Shown piece after piece: positions 13,611 to 26,600 of a stretch of 64,000 bases of DNA. Every line of letters starts with the position of its first letter. Positions within the stretch are counted from its first letter, which is position 1. A program made the position numbers and the translations under genes. The notes under the pieces were generated by a model, which saw only the letters and a program-made list of their open reading frames with translations, did not search any database and had not been told where the DNA came from. The stretch is from Yamagishiella unicocca (Eukaryota; Chlorophyta; Chlorophyceae; Chlamydomonadales; Volvocaceae), in the NCBI GenBank assembly GCA_003116995.1, contig BDSL01000014.1, forward strand, positions 1,116,001 to 1,180,000. The letters are read 5' to 3'.

Positions 13611-13916
13611 GGTTATACAATTTATTGCTCATTACTGCCATATGACGTTAGAGCAGAAGAAGGGGTCGAATGGCCAGCACTCAGCTCTGCTCATCTCGCA
13701 GCGACTTGGTGTAGAAGCCAGCACTCAGATCCCAGCCAACCCTTTGGAGACACAAAATCCAGAAGAAAACCGAAAGACGCACGACCCTGACACCCACACA
13801 TACTGAGATTGCACTAGTGGCCGACAGTGATGACAGCACCATGTTCTACCTCTTGGTCTGGAACCCACTGTAACCGTTACAACAACCATAATGAATCGAT
13901 GTCTTGAAAGGTTACA

Positions 13917-14275
13917 TTGGGTGTCTTGCCAAGGTTACAAGGACCCACCGGCGGTGAGGGGCGGCCTGTCTTCTTGCAGCGCAGTCACAAGACCAAGGAG
14001 TTTACACCGATGCACATCATCGAACTGGTGAAGGAGTCGTACACTCCTGGCACGCGCCGCGCGGGAAAGCTGGTCCCCCTGAAGTCCTTTCAGCATTGGC
14101 CGCCTGTCAGTTTGGCGGCGTTTACACAACTGCACCAGCCCTCGGAATGTTCAACCGGGCTGTAGAGGCGGGTACTTCTACCAGTTCTTCCTCCAGACGT
14201 GTCAGGCAGCCGGGGACAGGCACATAGCAGGAGGGCTGCCGTTCGAGCTGTCCCTCGCCAACGGCAGCACTTAAC
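13917..14275 (+). CDS. Possible coding remnant, unidentified
   Basis: Two short plus-strand stretches have protein-like composition unlike their surroundings. One, at about 13960-14095, includes RPVFLQRSHKTKEF and MHIIELVKESYTPG. The other, at about 14171-14275, reads GYFYQFFLQTCQAAGDRH and then GLPFELSLANGST with a stop. No convincing splice pair joins them in phase and no upstream start exon was found. They could be the 3' end of a degraded gene or of a mobile-element gene. No family is recognised. Confidence 0.25.
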
Positions 14276-14276
14276 C

Positions 14277-17200
14277 AACTCACGCCGCTACTGTGTCTCT
14301 GCACCCAATGAAATACGGCCACCCTCGCCTGCATGGGATCGAAACGGCTGCTTCCGCCTCCTATCACTCCCTCCTTCCCTCCCACATGACCCGCTGCCCT
14401 TCTCCCATCCCGTTTTCCCGGCTTGGCCCTATCCCGGGACCCCTACACTATCCTTCCCCTCTACGTCTGGGAAGGTCTCACGGGGTGTATGCACTGCACG
14501 CGGCCCCCCACCACTGCTAGGGTGGTGTGGTCGGGGCCCGCCTCTTCCCACCCGCATCGTGGCAACCCCAATTCCACACAGCCCTGTAGCCACCGCCAGC
14601 ATTCCAGCACTGCCCGCGCCTTTGCCACCTCGATCGGGTCCGGAGTCTCTGGCTCCGCGCCCGTGTCATGGGCCGGGGCATGACGGCTGGCAGCGAGCAG
14701 TCCCACCCGCGCGCGCTCCATTGCTGACAGCGCTGCAAGGCCAAAGGCATCCCACACGCACTGTTGCACGGCCGGCGGTGCTTCTGCCAGCCACACGTGT
14801 GTCAAATTCATGGGTCCGTGAACGTGTGTTGCGATCTGCTGTACTACTACCTGCGCCACTGGGCTTGCCGAAGAGTGGTGCGCTGGCGGCGAGCACAATT
14901 GTGGGCCGGGGTGCGTGTGTGTGTATGCCTGTGTGATGGTTACATCCAGCAGGATGATGTACTGTCCTTCTCCTGGGTTGCTGCTTAGAAGCCCCCCTGT
15001 CCTTTGGATGTGTGCTGCGCGTGCCGTGCTTTGTCGGGTCTGTTTTTGCTTGGCGTCACCTGCCCCGTCCTGTTAGTGTCCCGACAAGGTTTATTGAGAG
15101 TGACATAGTGCATGCACAGACAGTGTTGTGGACAAAGTGTGGTTTGTTTCGCTCGCGCCTCCTGCTGCTGTCCCCGCTTCCTGCTGGGCTGCGTTCGGCA
15201 GCAGGGGGTTCCCTCGCCCAAACCGGTGCGTTGAAGCGCAACTCACCCGCCGCTGCTGCCAGTGGTGTCTCCGCCACGTCTTGGACCAGTGGCAGGCATC
15301 CTAGAGCGCTGACAATCCTGCTAAGCGCTGCGACGCACGGCTCGCCCGCCGTGTCTGGGTTATCTGCTGCCAGTGGTGCGCCCGCTATCAGTGTGGAGCT
15401 GGTGCTCAGTAGGGGGTGGTGAGAGGGTGGCAGTAGCCTGGCGGCGCCGCGTTAGTGGTTCATCCCACCGTGTTTCAGGCGTTGCTGCCCTCTGATGAGC
15501 ACGCCGCGCCGTCGTAGAGCCGCGTGACCTCCGGGCCCTGGCCGCAAAAGTGCAATTGTTACGTCTTTTGGGTTCATGACATATTTGCCGGGGCAACCAC
15601 ACCGTGTCGCAACTGCTATTGCCGGAGGGTACGGGGGCGGCGGCTGTGTTTTGAGGCACGCGGCACACGGGCGTGCCAATGTAGGATGCAGTGTCTGTAT
15701 GCGCCCATTGCCCCCAGCCCCCCTTGCTGCGCCGTAACCACGGCGAGGGAAACTGCTTGCAGTACGATGCCGTACGTCCGCGGGGTGCTCTTGCGGCTGT
15801 TTAATCCGTCTCGGTACCGCGCCCTCGGCTGCCCAATGGACTGCGCCGCATGCAGCGGCGGGTTTTACGCATCGTTTTTGGTTCCACGCAGATGCGCAAG
15901 GCGGAGTCAAGCAGCAGTACGGTAGTCGCGCCCGGTCTTCGGCGCCTTGACACGTCAGTCGCATGCCGGCTGTACCCGTCCTTGCCCGTCGCACAGTGCA
16001 AGATGGGGATTGATGCAATGATGCGTCCGAATGGAAGTACGATCGCCGGTAGCTGGACTTGGAATTCGGCACTCAAAAGGTGGCGTCCGTACCGGCCGCA
16101 CTTCTGGCCAGCTGCCAGAAGACTTGTTCGGTTCATGGCGGAAAATATCCGTGATTCCGTGATCGGAATACTTGGATATTCAGGTCTATTTGGAAGCCCT
16201 GAGGGTGGAGACAGCTGCCCTTGAGTGAGGTGGCTACGCTTCAGACGGCAAGTGTGTGCGCGAGACGGCGCGAGTGAGATAACTGGCGTAGTGTGAGAGT
16301 GAGATGGAAACTCTGGAGTTGCCGCGCGGCTCCCGATGGTTCTGCTGCTTCCCGTTCTGTCCCGCGGCCCCGTTCTGTCCGTCTGCCGCAGCCCGTCATG
16401 GCGGCATATGTGGGTCAGCAGGAAATGCCGTACCAATCAGACCAGCATATAATACGCCCGCGGCTCCTAGGGCGTCTTCCTTTCATTGCAAATCCTGTGC
16501 GACCTGTCGTCTGTCCCATTCTCACAGCAGTTGTATGCAGTCCCTTGAGCGCTATGCTGTTGCAGCACGTTGCGACCTTTTCGCTCGCTGAGGTGTGAAC
16601 GGGCCTAGGCTGGGGTGAGGCGGTGTGAGGGCGTGCGAAGGAACGCGGGCTGGGGAGCATTGGGTTGCTGTCGGCATCACCCACTGTACCTATCAATAGG
16701 GCCATGCTGAGGCATTGAATTGCTACCACCAAGCTGTTTGGCAGCCTTTTGGCAGAGGTTGGCAGCAACCAAAGTCCGTGTGACCTGTGTGATCGGAAAG
16801 TGGGGTATCGCCATCCTTCTTGCAATTTCTTCAACATTACGGGAATTTCTGTCACTTAGAAGCGGGAAGTGGAGCAGGCACTGGGCGAGTTGAGGGCGTT
16901 GCCTAACATAGCCTTGGGATGTTTGTCCTTCCGTTACTCTGTTTAGCGAAAGGTTCCCGGCTCAGACATTTGGTGCGCCATGATCCTTTTTGGGTTCGCT
17001 GTGGGGTGGCTGACCAGCTTCCTATCTTCCAGATGATTGAACTCTATCCTGGAACTCGTGTATAACCAGCTCCCACATAGTGCACCTGGCCATGTAGTGT
17101 ATCACTGTATTTTGACCCTAGGTGAGTCACAGTGAGTGCTTGCAGAGCTGCAGTTTTGATCCAGCTCCAGTTTGGTTTCTCGCCTAGCACATGCTTCGCC

Positions 17201-17709
17201 ATATGTTTCTTCTCTATTCACTTCTGGAGCTCAACATAATATAGCTGTTCGTGACATCTTTTGGTGATTGCTGCGTAGACGGCTGCGCCTTACCTAGTAC
17301 TTCACCTCATGTTAGCGAAAACATGCTCCGGCTACCCATGGCCTCCCAATGTCATCGGACGTGTGCATTTTACTAAGGGGACTGGGGACTGCCCCGGTTG
17401 GGTTTCCGTCCTTCGTCGTGGACCTCCGTCAGTTGTTTTGCCCCTGCGCATTCAGCACCGTGAACCTCGGCGCTGGAGCTTATGTGCGAGTCGTTATTAG
17501 AAGCGCTGGAACAGCGTTTATAAGGAAGAGCCTTTTCCAGCAAGCTTACGTTGACGTTTTCAAGCTGGGAATTTCCCCTGGGGGCCTGTGGAGTTGGCTG
17601 CACGCCTCCGTGAGCGTGTATCCTTCGTCTGCCTCTGAAAATCTTTTCTGGCTCGAGACCATATCGACATTTAAAGCAGACGCCGGCCCTTCTGCAAGTA
17701 TCACAAGGG
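14277..17709. other. No supported gene
   Basis: Several long frames exist on both strands, but they are cysteine/arginine-rich or serine/proline-rich with no domain-like pattern, and they overlap one another. I see no RNA gene or repeat array here. The 3' end should contain the promoter of the Smr-domain gene. Confidence 0.45.
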
Positions 17710-20700
17710 ATGGACGCGTGCCAACCAATTGGCAACGTCTCCGACAACAGGAATGCCCTAGAGCCAGACAACGCTCCAGAAGCGGAAGCGGCTACCATCG
17801 CCGCCGTTTCTCATCCTTCCCTCATCGTAGCCGCTTCGGGAGGCTCGGCGACCAGCGTCCGACCTTACGCCCCTGGCGCCTACAGGCCAAACGGGTTGAA
17901 TCCTATTCTATATCCGGATGCGTCAAACTCAGCCGCATCGGGAAGCAATAATAGCCCCAGTCCGGCGCGCGCCTACCCGTACCAGCTGCTGGCCGTCACG
18001 CAGCTAGGTTCGACGCCTACCAGGGCCTCTGCAACGCAACCAGCCTACACGCCAACCAAATACGCCTTGGGCCCATCTCTCCCTACTGGGATAAATCTCC
18101 TCCCCAATGCGCCCACCGCGGGTTACCCTGCCGCTGCGCCTGGCCTCTCTCCTGTAAACAGCGCGTTATCTTCGGGAACGCCGTCCCCGAACAAATCTAA
18201 TGGACCGATACCCACTGGGCGGCCCATGCCTGCGAGCGCCGCAGCAAGGATGTTATTGTACAACCCTCTCTATCCAATCTCCAACCTTCCTATCCCCAAT
18301 ACCTGCGCTCGAAGAGCCAGTACCGACGGCATCCCGTCTCCAACAGCGTCCTTATTACAACAGTCTGTTATGGTTTATCCTCCTGCTCCACCCTCCTCCA
18401 CGACGGCCCCCCCTACCCCATCCCTTTTCCTGACGACACCCGAGTCACATCCGCCAGCCGGTCCCACCACGCTGCTCGCACCAGCAGCTCGAGGTGACGT
18501 CCGAACCGTGGCTCTCCCCATACCGGTGGCCGTCCGGAGGCCGCCGCCGCTTCCAATCCCCGCAACTGTTGTTCCAGTTGCCCCTGCAACTTCCATGGCA
18601 GCCCACATCATCCCGACGCTGCACGCAGCACCGGCGGTTCCAGCGCCCCCCACCTTTGACATGGAACCCAGAACTGCAGCAGTAGCAGCAGTAGCAGCAG
18701 CCCCGCCTGGGACCCTGCCTCTGCTCGGCCAGGCACAGCAACCACAGTCGCTGGCCGCCAACGACGAGACGCTCCAGGGGCAGGCGGAACTGCTGCACGA
18801 ATTGGTAGGCGGCGGGTTTAGGGTTTGGGGTTTAGGGCCTAGGGTTTGGGGACCCATCGCCGGCGCTGCGTCGTTCCGGCCGTTACGTATCTCCTGCGTT
18901 GCGACCTCACCTCGTCGCAACCCAAATGGAACACAGCACTGCTGCGAGCCCAACCTGACCTAGGAACTCCCCGCGCCGCCTCCGCCGCACCAACGGACCT
19001 GTCGCATTCCGTCCTCCGCTCCCCCGCCGCGAAGGCTGGCGGGAAATTCGACATCGCCTTGTGCAAGGACGTTTTGGCTCAGGTAGGAGGCGACGTCGAA
19101 CACGCAGCCCGCCTGATTCTGGACGAATATGGCGGCGGCGGCGGTACCGACGAGGGCGCCAGCGCGGGGGCCTTCAGCGGCGCCGCCGCCGACCTGCCCG
19201 ACAGCCTGACAGACTTGGACTCGATCACGGCGGTACTGCTGCGCGCCGACCTGAACGGCGGCGGTGTCGGAGTCGGAGTCGGAGCCCAGCAAGACGACGA
19301 CGACGACGACGAGGCCGCCGCCGGCTTTCACACTCCGCCGCAGCTTCCCCCCCATGGCGCGGAGCTGCCTGAGCCCAGCGACGCCAGCTGGTGGCAGACC
19401 GCAGATGGGCTCGGGAGTGCGGGGCCCGGGGGAAGCGGTGCCGGCGGCTCCGGCGGCGCGGCTGTCACATGGGACGACGGCGCTGGCGCAGACCCATGGG
19501 CCACCACGGATGCGTACTGCGCTGGTGACTTCTTTGCGGACGGAATCGTAGGCGGCGGTGGAGACGGAGCTGGGGCTGAGGCTGGAGCTGAGGCGCAGGG
19601 TATCTTTGCGCCCGAACAGCCGGCAGGGTTGCCGAATGCCGCGGCGCCGGCGCTGCTCAGCCACACCAGCAGCACGCTGGGGACGCCGCACGGCGCCCGT
19701 TCCCCGCAGGTGCGGGCTTCGAGGAAGACCCGTGGTGGGGGCGGGGCCCCGGGGCCTGGGTGGCGAGAACACGGAACACCCGGGACGGGGGCGGCGGCGT
19801 AACGCGTCTTACGACGTTGGGCGAAGACTCTCAACACGTTCTTTTCTGAGGGGGGGCCGGGACCAAGTGTGGCTGTGCAGCGGAACGAGGGCCCGATGCC
19901 GCCGCCATGGCCCCGCACGTCGGTGCTTTATAAGTTACTTGCTGCCTCGCTGTTGTACGGCAGTTTTGGGGGGCCACCTGCGGGCGCTTGCGCTCTGGGC
20001 GTGCGCCTGCTTGCGCAGCCCCCAGCCGTCAAACAGCTTGTTTTCCGGTCTCCGATGCGGTCTCTCCAACTCGATCGCCTGTCGTTGTGCTACACGCGCG
20101 AGGCGTCAGTCCATTTGCGCGCGCACCTCAATACCGCCAAAACGTGTGGCCGCAGTCCGGCCCACTCTCCAGCGTCCAAACACCCACGTTCTGGTCCTCT
20201 CCCCCGCGTCCACAAGCGTGGGTACGCGAAACCCAACACCCCCCCCCACCCGTCCTCCGCACCTGATCCGCAGGTCCCCAGCGGCGTTTTCGAGGACGGC
20301 TGGGTTCCGATGGTGCGGCGGGGCGGGACCGCACCCGAGCTGGGTGGCAGGACAGTTGGTACGGGAGGCATCGGTTTGTTCGTTGGGTGGTTGGAGTGTT
20401 GCGCCGAGCCAATCACTGGCTGCTGCTCGGCCTACGCGGGGGTTGACTCTAGGGCTGGAGCTGCTGGGGGACGTCCAACTTGTGGTGTACCGCTCGGACT
20501 TCATACCGACCCATGGTTCTTCGCGGCTCTGCCCCATTCGCCTAACACCGTTTACGCCGCACGTCGTGAGTCATCCCGCCCCTGCTCCGACCCCCCGCCT
20601 GTGCCGCCACCAGCCGCCGCCGCCGGTGTCAAATTGGTAATGCCTTCCGAACCCTTGCCCTGTCGGGTTTACCTATCCCTCAAGTTCCGACAACGGGTTC

Positions 20701-23574
20701 CTCACGCTCCTCCCCCCGGGAGGCACCGCGCGATCGTTTTCATCCTGGTGCAGGATAGCGAGCTGGACGAGGAGGCTCTGGAGGACAAGGTGGAGGAGCT
20801 GCGCATCTACTTTCCGCACCTGGAGGACTGCATGCTGATGGAGTCGCTCAAGGTCTTCAACGGAGACGTGCAGCCGGTGGGGCCGTGCCGAGGAAACCGG
20901 GGTGGGGGGCCCGGGGGCCGGGGAGGGGGGCCGCAGTCGACTGCTCAAGCGGGGCACCGCTTGCCAGCCGCTGGTATCCGGTGTCCTCGCACCGGCGGCG
21001 CCTTATTCGTCGCCGCAAATGCGGCTCCTCCTCCTCCGCTTCTTCCTTCTCCGTTCTCCTCCTCTTCTTCTCTGTTCTCCTCCTCTTCTCCTTCCTTGCC
21101 CTCCGCATGGGAGGGGGGAAGGCGCAGGGCGGCGGGACGGAGCGGGGGAGCGCGGCAGGGGGGGGGCGGGCTCCAGCTCGAGGAGACTGACGGCTGTTGT
21201 GGGAAGGGACTCGGGGCTGTCTTGGGTGGCGCGATGGTCGGTTGGAGGCCCCAAAGCGGAAGCGCTGGCACCCGGCTGCGTCCTGCCGATGGAAGCTTTG
21301 GCCGGCCGCCCCCCCCACACATGCGCATATACACCCACACAGGATTGCGGATATAGGATTTAGGCCCCCCCGGGTCCTTATGCCACCTCCACCCCTCACC
21401 GCCCCCTGCTTCTCTTCAACTGCTCAGACTCTTCAAATGCTGGGCGAGCTGCTGGAGGAGGAGGCGTACCGCGACATCGAGGTGACCCGGCAGGTGAGGA
21501 GCGAGGGCCAGGGGGCGGGGGCCAGGGGGCGGGGCGCACCCCAATGCCCATCGTCTCGTCTGGCTTGGGAGCAGGCACGGCGCGGAGTGCGTGTGGCGTG
21601 TGTGCGTGCGGGTTGGGGTTTGATGGGTGGGGGCCAGGAACATAACTGTATGTATCGTTATTCGCCCGCGCCTGCGCGCCGGCTCAGCTTTCAACTGGCA
21701 TCCCCGCCGCCGCTTGCCCCTGGCGGCGCACTCTCCCCACCTCCGCCGCCTCATCTCGGTTGCCTGATGGTCCCATGCCCCAACCATGCTTGCCATCATC
21801 ACCCCCCACACCCCTCCCCTCCCTGCCCCGCTCCTGCAGGCGGAGTCAGATGCCGCCCTGGCCCGGGAGCTGGAGCAGGTGAGGGGTGAGGGGCGGGCGG
21901 AGCAGTCATCAGCATGAGGCGCAGTGAGCAGGCCCTGTACCCCATGTATCCCTATGTACTGCATGGCGTACATGGGGTGTATGTGAGTACTTGAGACATA
22001 CATGTACTCCCATGTACTCCCATGTACACCATGTACCTGCGCCTTCGCAAGTTCCCACCAGGCTTGGTGCAGCACCTCAGCGGCAGCGCACTTCCTTCGG
22101 GTGTGTCCTGCTGGGGGCCCATCGCGCATGTGGCGCTGCAAGTGCTCCCCGCCACTTCCCCCCCACACACCCTCACCCTCAGCACGGATTTTTTCCTCTC
22201 ATTTCCCTCACCCTCACCACGGGCTGTGTTCATCCGCCAGGCCCCGTTGTTCGTCGGACACTGCTGCGGCTCACTCGTCCTGCCATACACTTTGTCCTAA
22301 CGTCAACACGCAACCCCCGCTCCCTCCCTCTTCCCCTCCTCTCTTCCCCTCCCTGTTCCCCTCCTCTCTCCCCCTCCTCTCCCCTCTCTCCCCCTCCCTC
22401 TCCCCCTCTATCAGCAACACGGCGCCAGTCCCGGAGTGAACCCCGCCTCGCTGCTGCTGTGCGCGGACTCGGCGGCGGAGGACTACGTGCTCAATACGGT
22501 GGAGCACCTGGGGCCGGAGGTGCGAAGGGGGCCGGAGGTGGGGGGGCCGTGGCTTCTGTGGGCGGTATGCGTCCCGCACCAATTTCCAAATGCGTGCGCG
22601 GGCATGGAGGTGTGTACGACTTGTGCCTGCAGGGGTGGGGGGGCACGTGCCTGCTGGGGTGGGGAGTTGGGGCCCCAAGGGCTGCCTCGGTTCGGCGTCG
22701 GCAGGGGTGCGTGGGTTGTGGCGTGGGGGTTGTGGTGTGTCGTCCTCCAGCGCCCTCTCCAACGCGCGAGAAGAGGCTGTGCCCGCACCCGACCGAATGT
22801 GGCGCAGCCGTCAGCGACCACATCACCCACCGTATCCTCGTCATTCGCGTCGCGCTCGGCCGCATTCGCTCCCCTTTACCCGTGAACCCCGCCTCTCCAA
22901 ACGTTTCCGAACCAAACGTTTCCTACTCTGTAGTGTATGAACTACCTGTACACTTCCCTTCTACAGTTGGCCTTCGTAGAGCCGACCTACGGGTGCCCTC
23001 TCACACTCCCACCCCCCACCCCAGTTCTCCAGCATGCATCTTAAAACGTCTGTTCTAAACGGTTTTTCTCGCATCCACGGGTCTTCCTCAAAACACCCCC
23101 CACCCCGCCCACCATCCGGGCCCCGGCCACCTTCCTACCCTCCCTTCCTCGTTGCGCGTTGGCCCCAGCTGAGCCACCTGGCCGATCAGGAGCTGCGCTC
23201 GCGCGGCCGCCCGGGCAGCGCCGGCGTCGCCTCGTTGGAGAGCCAACGCGCCAGTTGGGACCGGTGGGCCCTCAAGGTGCTCGTCCAGCTGTACGGCGAC
23301 GACATGGAGGAGGTGCGAGGCTGCGGGGGCGGTGTTTGCTGCGCACTTGCGCTGTTTGCAGAACTGCCGACGTGGGGTAGGTCGACTTGGCGCGCCGCAC
23401 CGCGCCGCGCGTCTCGGGGGCAGGGCTTGACGAGGAAACCCGTGTCAGCGACCTAGGAGAAGGAGGCGTGAAACGCTAGCCGGGGAACAGGCTGGAACAC
23501 GCGCTTGAGTGCGCATGCCGGAGAACTTGGCTTGACTACCGAAAACCGGGGGTGGGGGGTTGCGCACTTATTTC

Positions 23575-23609
<35 letters not shown>

Positions 23610-26600
23610 ACCAACATACACACACCCACTCCTCTGCAGGACCTCCTGGCGCGGGTGCTGTCCACTCACGAGGGTAACGTCGACGCCGCGCGCGCCGCCC
23701 TGTCCAACATGGGCTTCTCCGAGAGGAAGCAGCCGGCCCCGCCGCCGCCGCCGTCACTGCGGCCGCCGCTGCCGACACCAGCACCGACACACCCTCAGCA
23801 CCAGCAGCACCAGCAGCAACCCCCCTTTCCACAGGAGTCGCGCTTCGCCAACCCCCCGGTGCCAGCTGACTACGGCTGGTCGGCGGCCTTGGCCGCCGAC
23901 GGCGGAGCGGCGGCGGGCGGCCCGGGGTCGCCGCTGGTCAGCCGCCGTTGCCCGTCCGACCGTGCCCCCATGGAGGATAGACTCTCGGGTCTGCCGCCCT
24001 GCAGCAGCGCCGGCAGCCTCCCGGCGGTGCTGGTGGCCGGCGGCGGCAGCGGGGGGGGACCGAGCCGCCGGTCGGCCTCCGCGTGTGTTCCGGCGGCGGC
24101 GGCGGCTGGCGGCGGGGAGCTGTCGTCGTACTTCGCAGCCCCGGCGGCGCACCGGTGAGTGAGCTGCCGCCGTGGTCGTCGTTGAGGGGGGAGCGTGGGA
24201 TGGCGTTGCTGGAGGCCGCCCCGGGTCCGCCCTTTGGGGGGAAAGATGACCCGCGCTGCCGTGTTGGCGTCATGCGGCGGGCCAACACCGCACTGCCGTG
24301 TTGGCGTCATGCAGCGGGCCAACACCGCGCTGCCGTGTTGGCGTCATGCAGCGGGCCAACACCGCGCTGCCGTGTTGGCGTCATGCAGCGGGCCAACACC
24401 GCGCTGCCGTGTTGGCGTCATGCAGCGGGCCAACACCGCGCTGCCGTGTTGGCGTCATGCAGCGGGCCAACACCGCGCTGCCGTGTTGGCGTCATGCAGC
24501 GGGCCAACACCGCGCTGCCGTGTTGGCGTCATGCAGCGGGCCAACACCGCGCTGCCGTGTTGGCGTCATGCAGCGGGCCAACACCGCGCTGCCGTGTTGG
24601 CGTCATGCAGCGGGCCAACACCGCGCTGCCGTGTTGGCGTCATGCAGCGGGCCAACACCGCACTGCCGTGTTGGCGATGTGGTAACAAACCCTGCGACGG
24701 GCGGGCTACTAAAGCTGCACCGTAAGGCTTGGGGACCACATGGCCAATGGCGCCTCAACGTGGGCCCGGCCCCCCTAAGATCCTTCCTAGCCCACGGCCT
24801 TTCCTCACAAACTCTACCCTTCCCGGAACGTTTCCTAACCGGCTTTACTTCCCAGTGGACCTACCCTCTCTACCTGCTCTTTGCGTCCGTGCGCCCATGC
24901 TCCTGGCTCGCAGGAGCTCCGCGACCGCGACCGCGACCAGGCCGGGGCCCAACGCGTCGGCCACGGCCGCGTTGGCGCGAGCTGCCGCGGCGGCCATCGC
25001 TGGCAGCGGCAGTGCGGGCGCCAGCGGCAGCGGCAGTGCGGGCGCCAGCGGGACCGCCGGCCAGGCTGGCCCCATCCGGCTCCTGGCCAGCATCGGGGTC
25101 AACTTCCTGGAGGACGACTACTCCGATGAAGTGGGTCGGGGCGCCCTCGGGTCGGGTTGGTTTCGGAGCGCCACCGGTGCCTGCTCCGCCGGGGCCCCCC
25201 CCATTCCTCGGATGCCAGCTGGCAAGCGCACACCGCCGAGCAGCGTGGGGGCCTGCAACAGGATCCGCACCTTCCATTCCCTTTCCGGTGACCGTCGTAC
25301 TGCTCGCGCGCACCTCCACGTTGCCTCCCTGGCCTTCGGCCGCATGCTCTAAACGCCTCCCTCTCTCTTCCTCCGCTGTGCCGCCCCTTCACCCCGCCGC
25401 TGCAGGCGCTGCAGTGCGTCCGAACGGCCTTCAACAACTCGCCGCTGCGGGAGCTGATGCAGCCGAACGGCGGCAGCTCGATGCAGGTGGGCGGGTTTGG
25501 CCCCTGTTTCGGCCCTGGTGGGCCTTGTGGACCGCGCGTCCCGCGGCACACGACCAACCGCCAAGGCCGGCCGCAGCTGGCGCGCTGTCGATGGCCGTGG
25601 CAATAACCCCCGTTCCGAAGTGTGGAAGGAATCAAGCGATCCGGAGGTTTCGTCGTCTCTGCAACAAGCTGTGCCGAGCTGTGCGTCCTCGCGGGCGCTA
25701 AGGGAAGGCGGAGTGCAGTGGGGGGCGGCAAAGGCGGTGTCTGCTTCCCTGATGCCCGCCAACGCCCAACACCGCCGCACCGCCCTGCCGCTGCGCAGGA
25801 GCTGATGGAGCGGCAGCGGGGGGGCGGATCGGGCCGCGCGGGCGGCGGTCTCAACCACGAGGAGAAGCAGGTGAGGCGGGAGTTCGCAAGGGTGCAGGTG
25901 CGCAAGGAAGCAGGTGCGGAGGTCACTTCTTGAAGGGCCCGTGAGGTCTCTTCCACCCCGCCACGGAAGAGACCCTAACGGGCCCTGGAAGAAGTGGCAG
26001 GTCCTAGGGTAGGGTTGGGGCTACTTTTGGTTGGGGCTGCTTTTGGTTGGGGCTACTTTTGGGTTTGGCTGGCAGCTGCTAGCGTATTGCTCTACGAACG
26101 CCGCTGAGGAGGATCCGGTGTCCCGATCCCCGTGCGAGCCCGTGGCGGCGCTGCGCATTGAGTTAAAAGGTGCTCACCCCCGCTGTTGCGCCCCGCTCCT
26201 CCCTACCCCTCACCCCCTCACCGCCAGGCTCTGTGGGCGAAGCACCGCGAGCTGCCCCTGGCGCTCAAGGCCATGAAGGAGCTGCTGCAGCGCGGAGCCA
26301 ACGCATCTTACCAGGCGGGATCCAAGCGCCTCGCAAGAGAGCTCCACGACGCGGTGGGCTTTTGCGTGGGGACGTGTGGGGGCGTGTGGGGACATTTGGG
26401 GACTCGTGGTGGCTTACTGCCAAGCCGCGCGACCACCTGCCGGACGTGTGTGCTCGCAAACAGGGGGTGCTCGCTCACTCCAGTTATTGGCGAAAGGGGA
26501 TAAGACTGTTGGCGGAGGGCGGCGGGGCGGGAGTCATGTTTACACACGGGGGCGTTGAGATAGCGATGAAACCCGCACGCAACGCGCGCCACGCCCCGCG

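Noticed and set aside
24258..24676. Regularly repeated units resembling a CRISPR array
   Set aside because: There are no unique spacers between units; it is a head-to-tail minisatellite in a eukaryotic intron.
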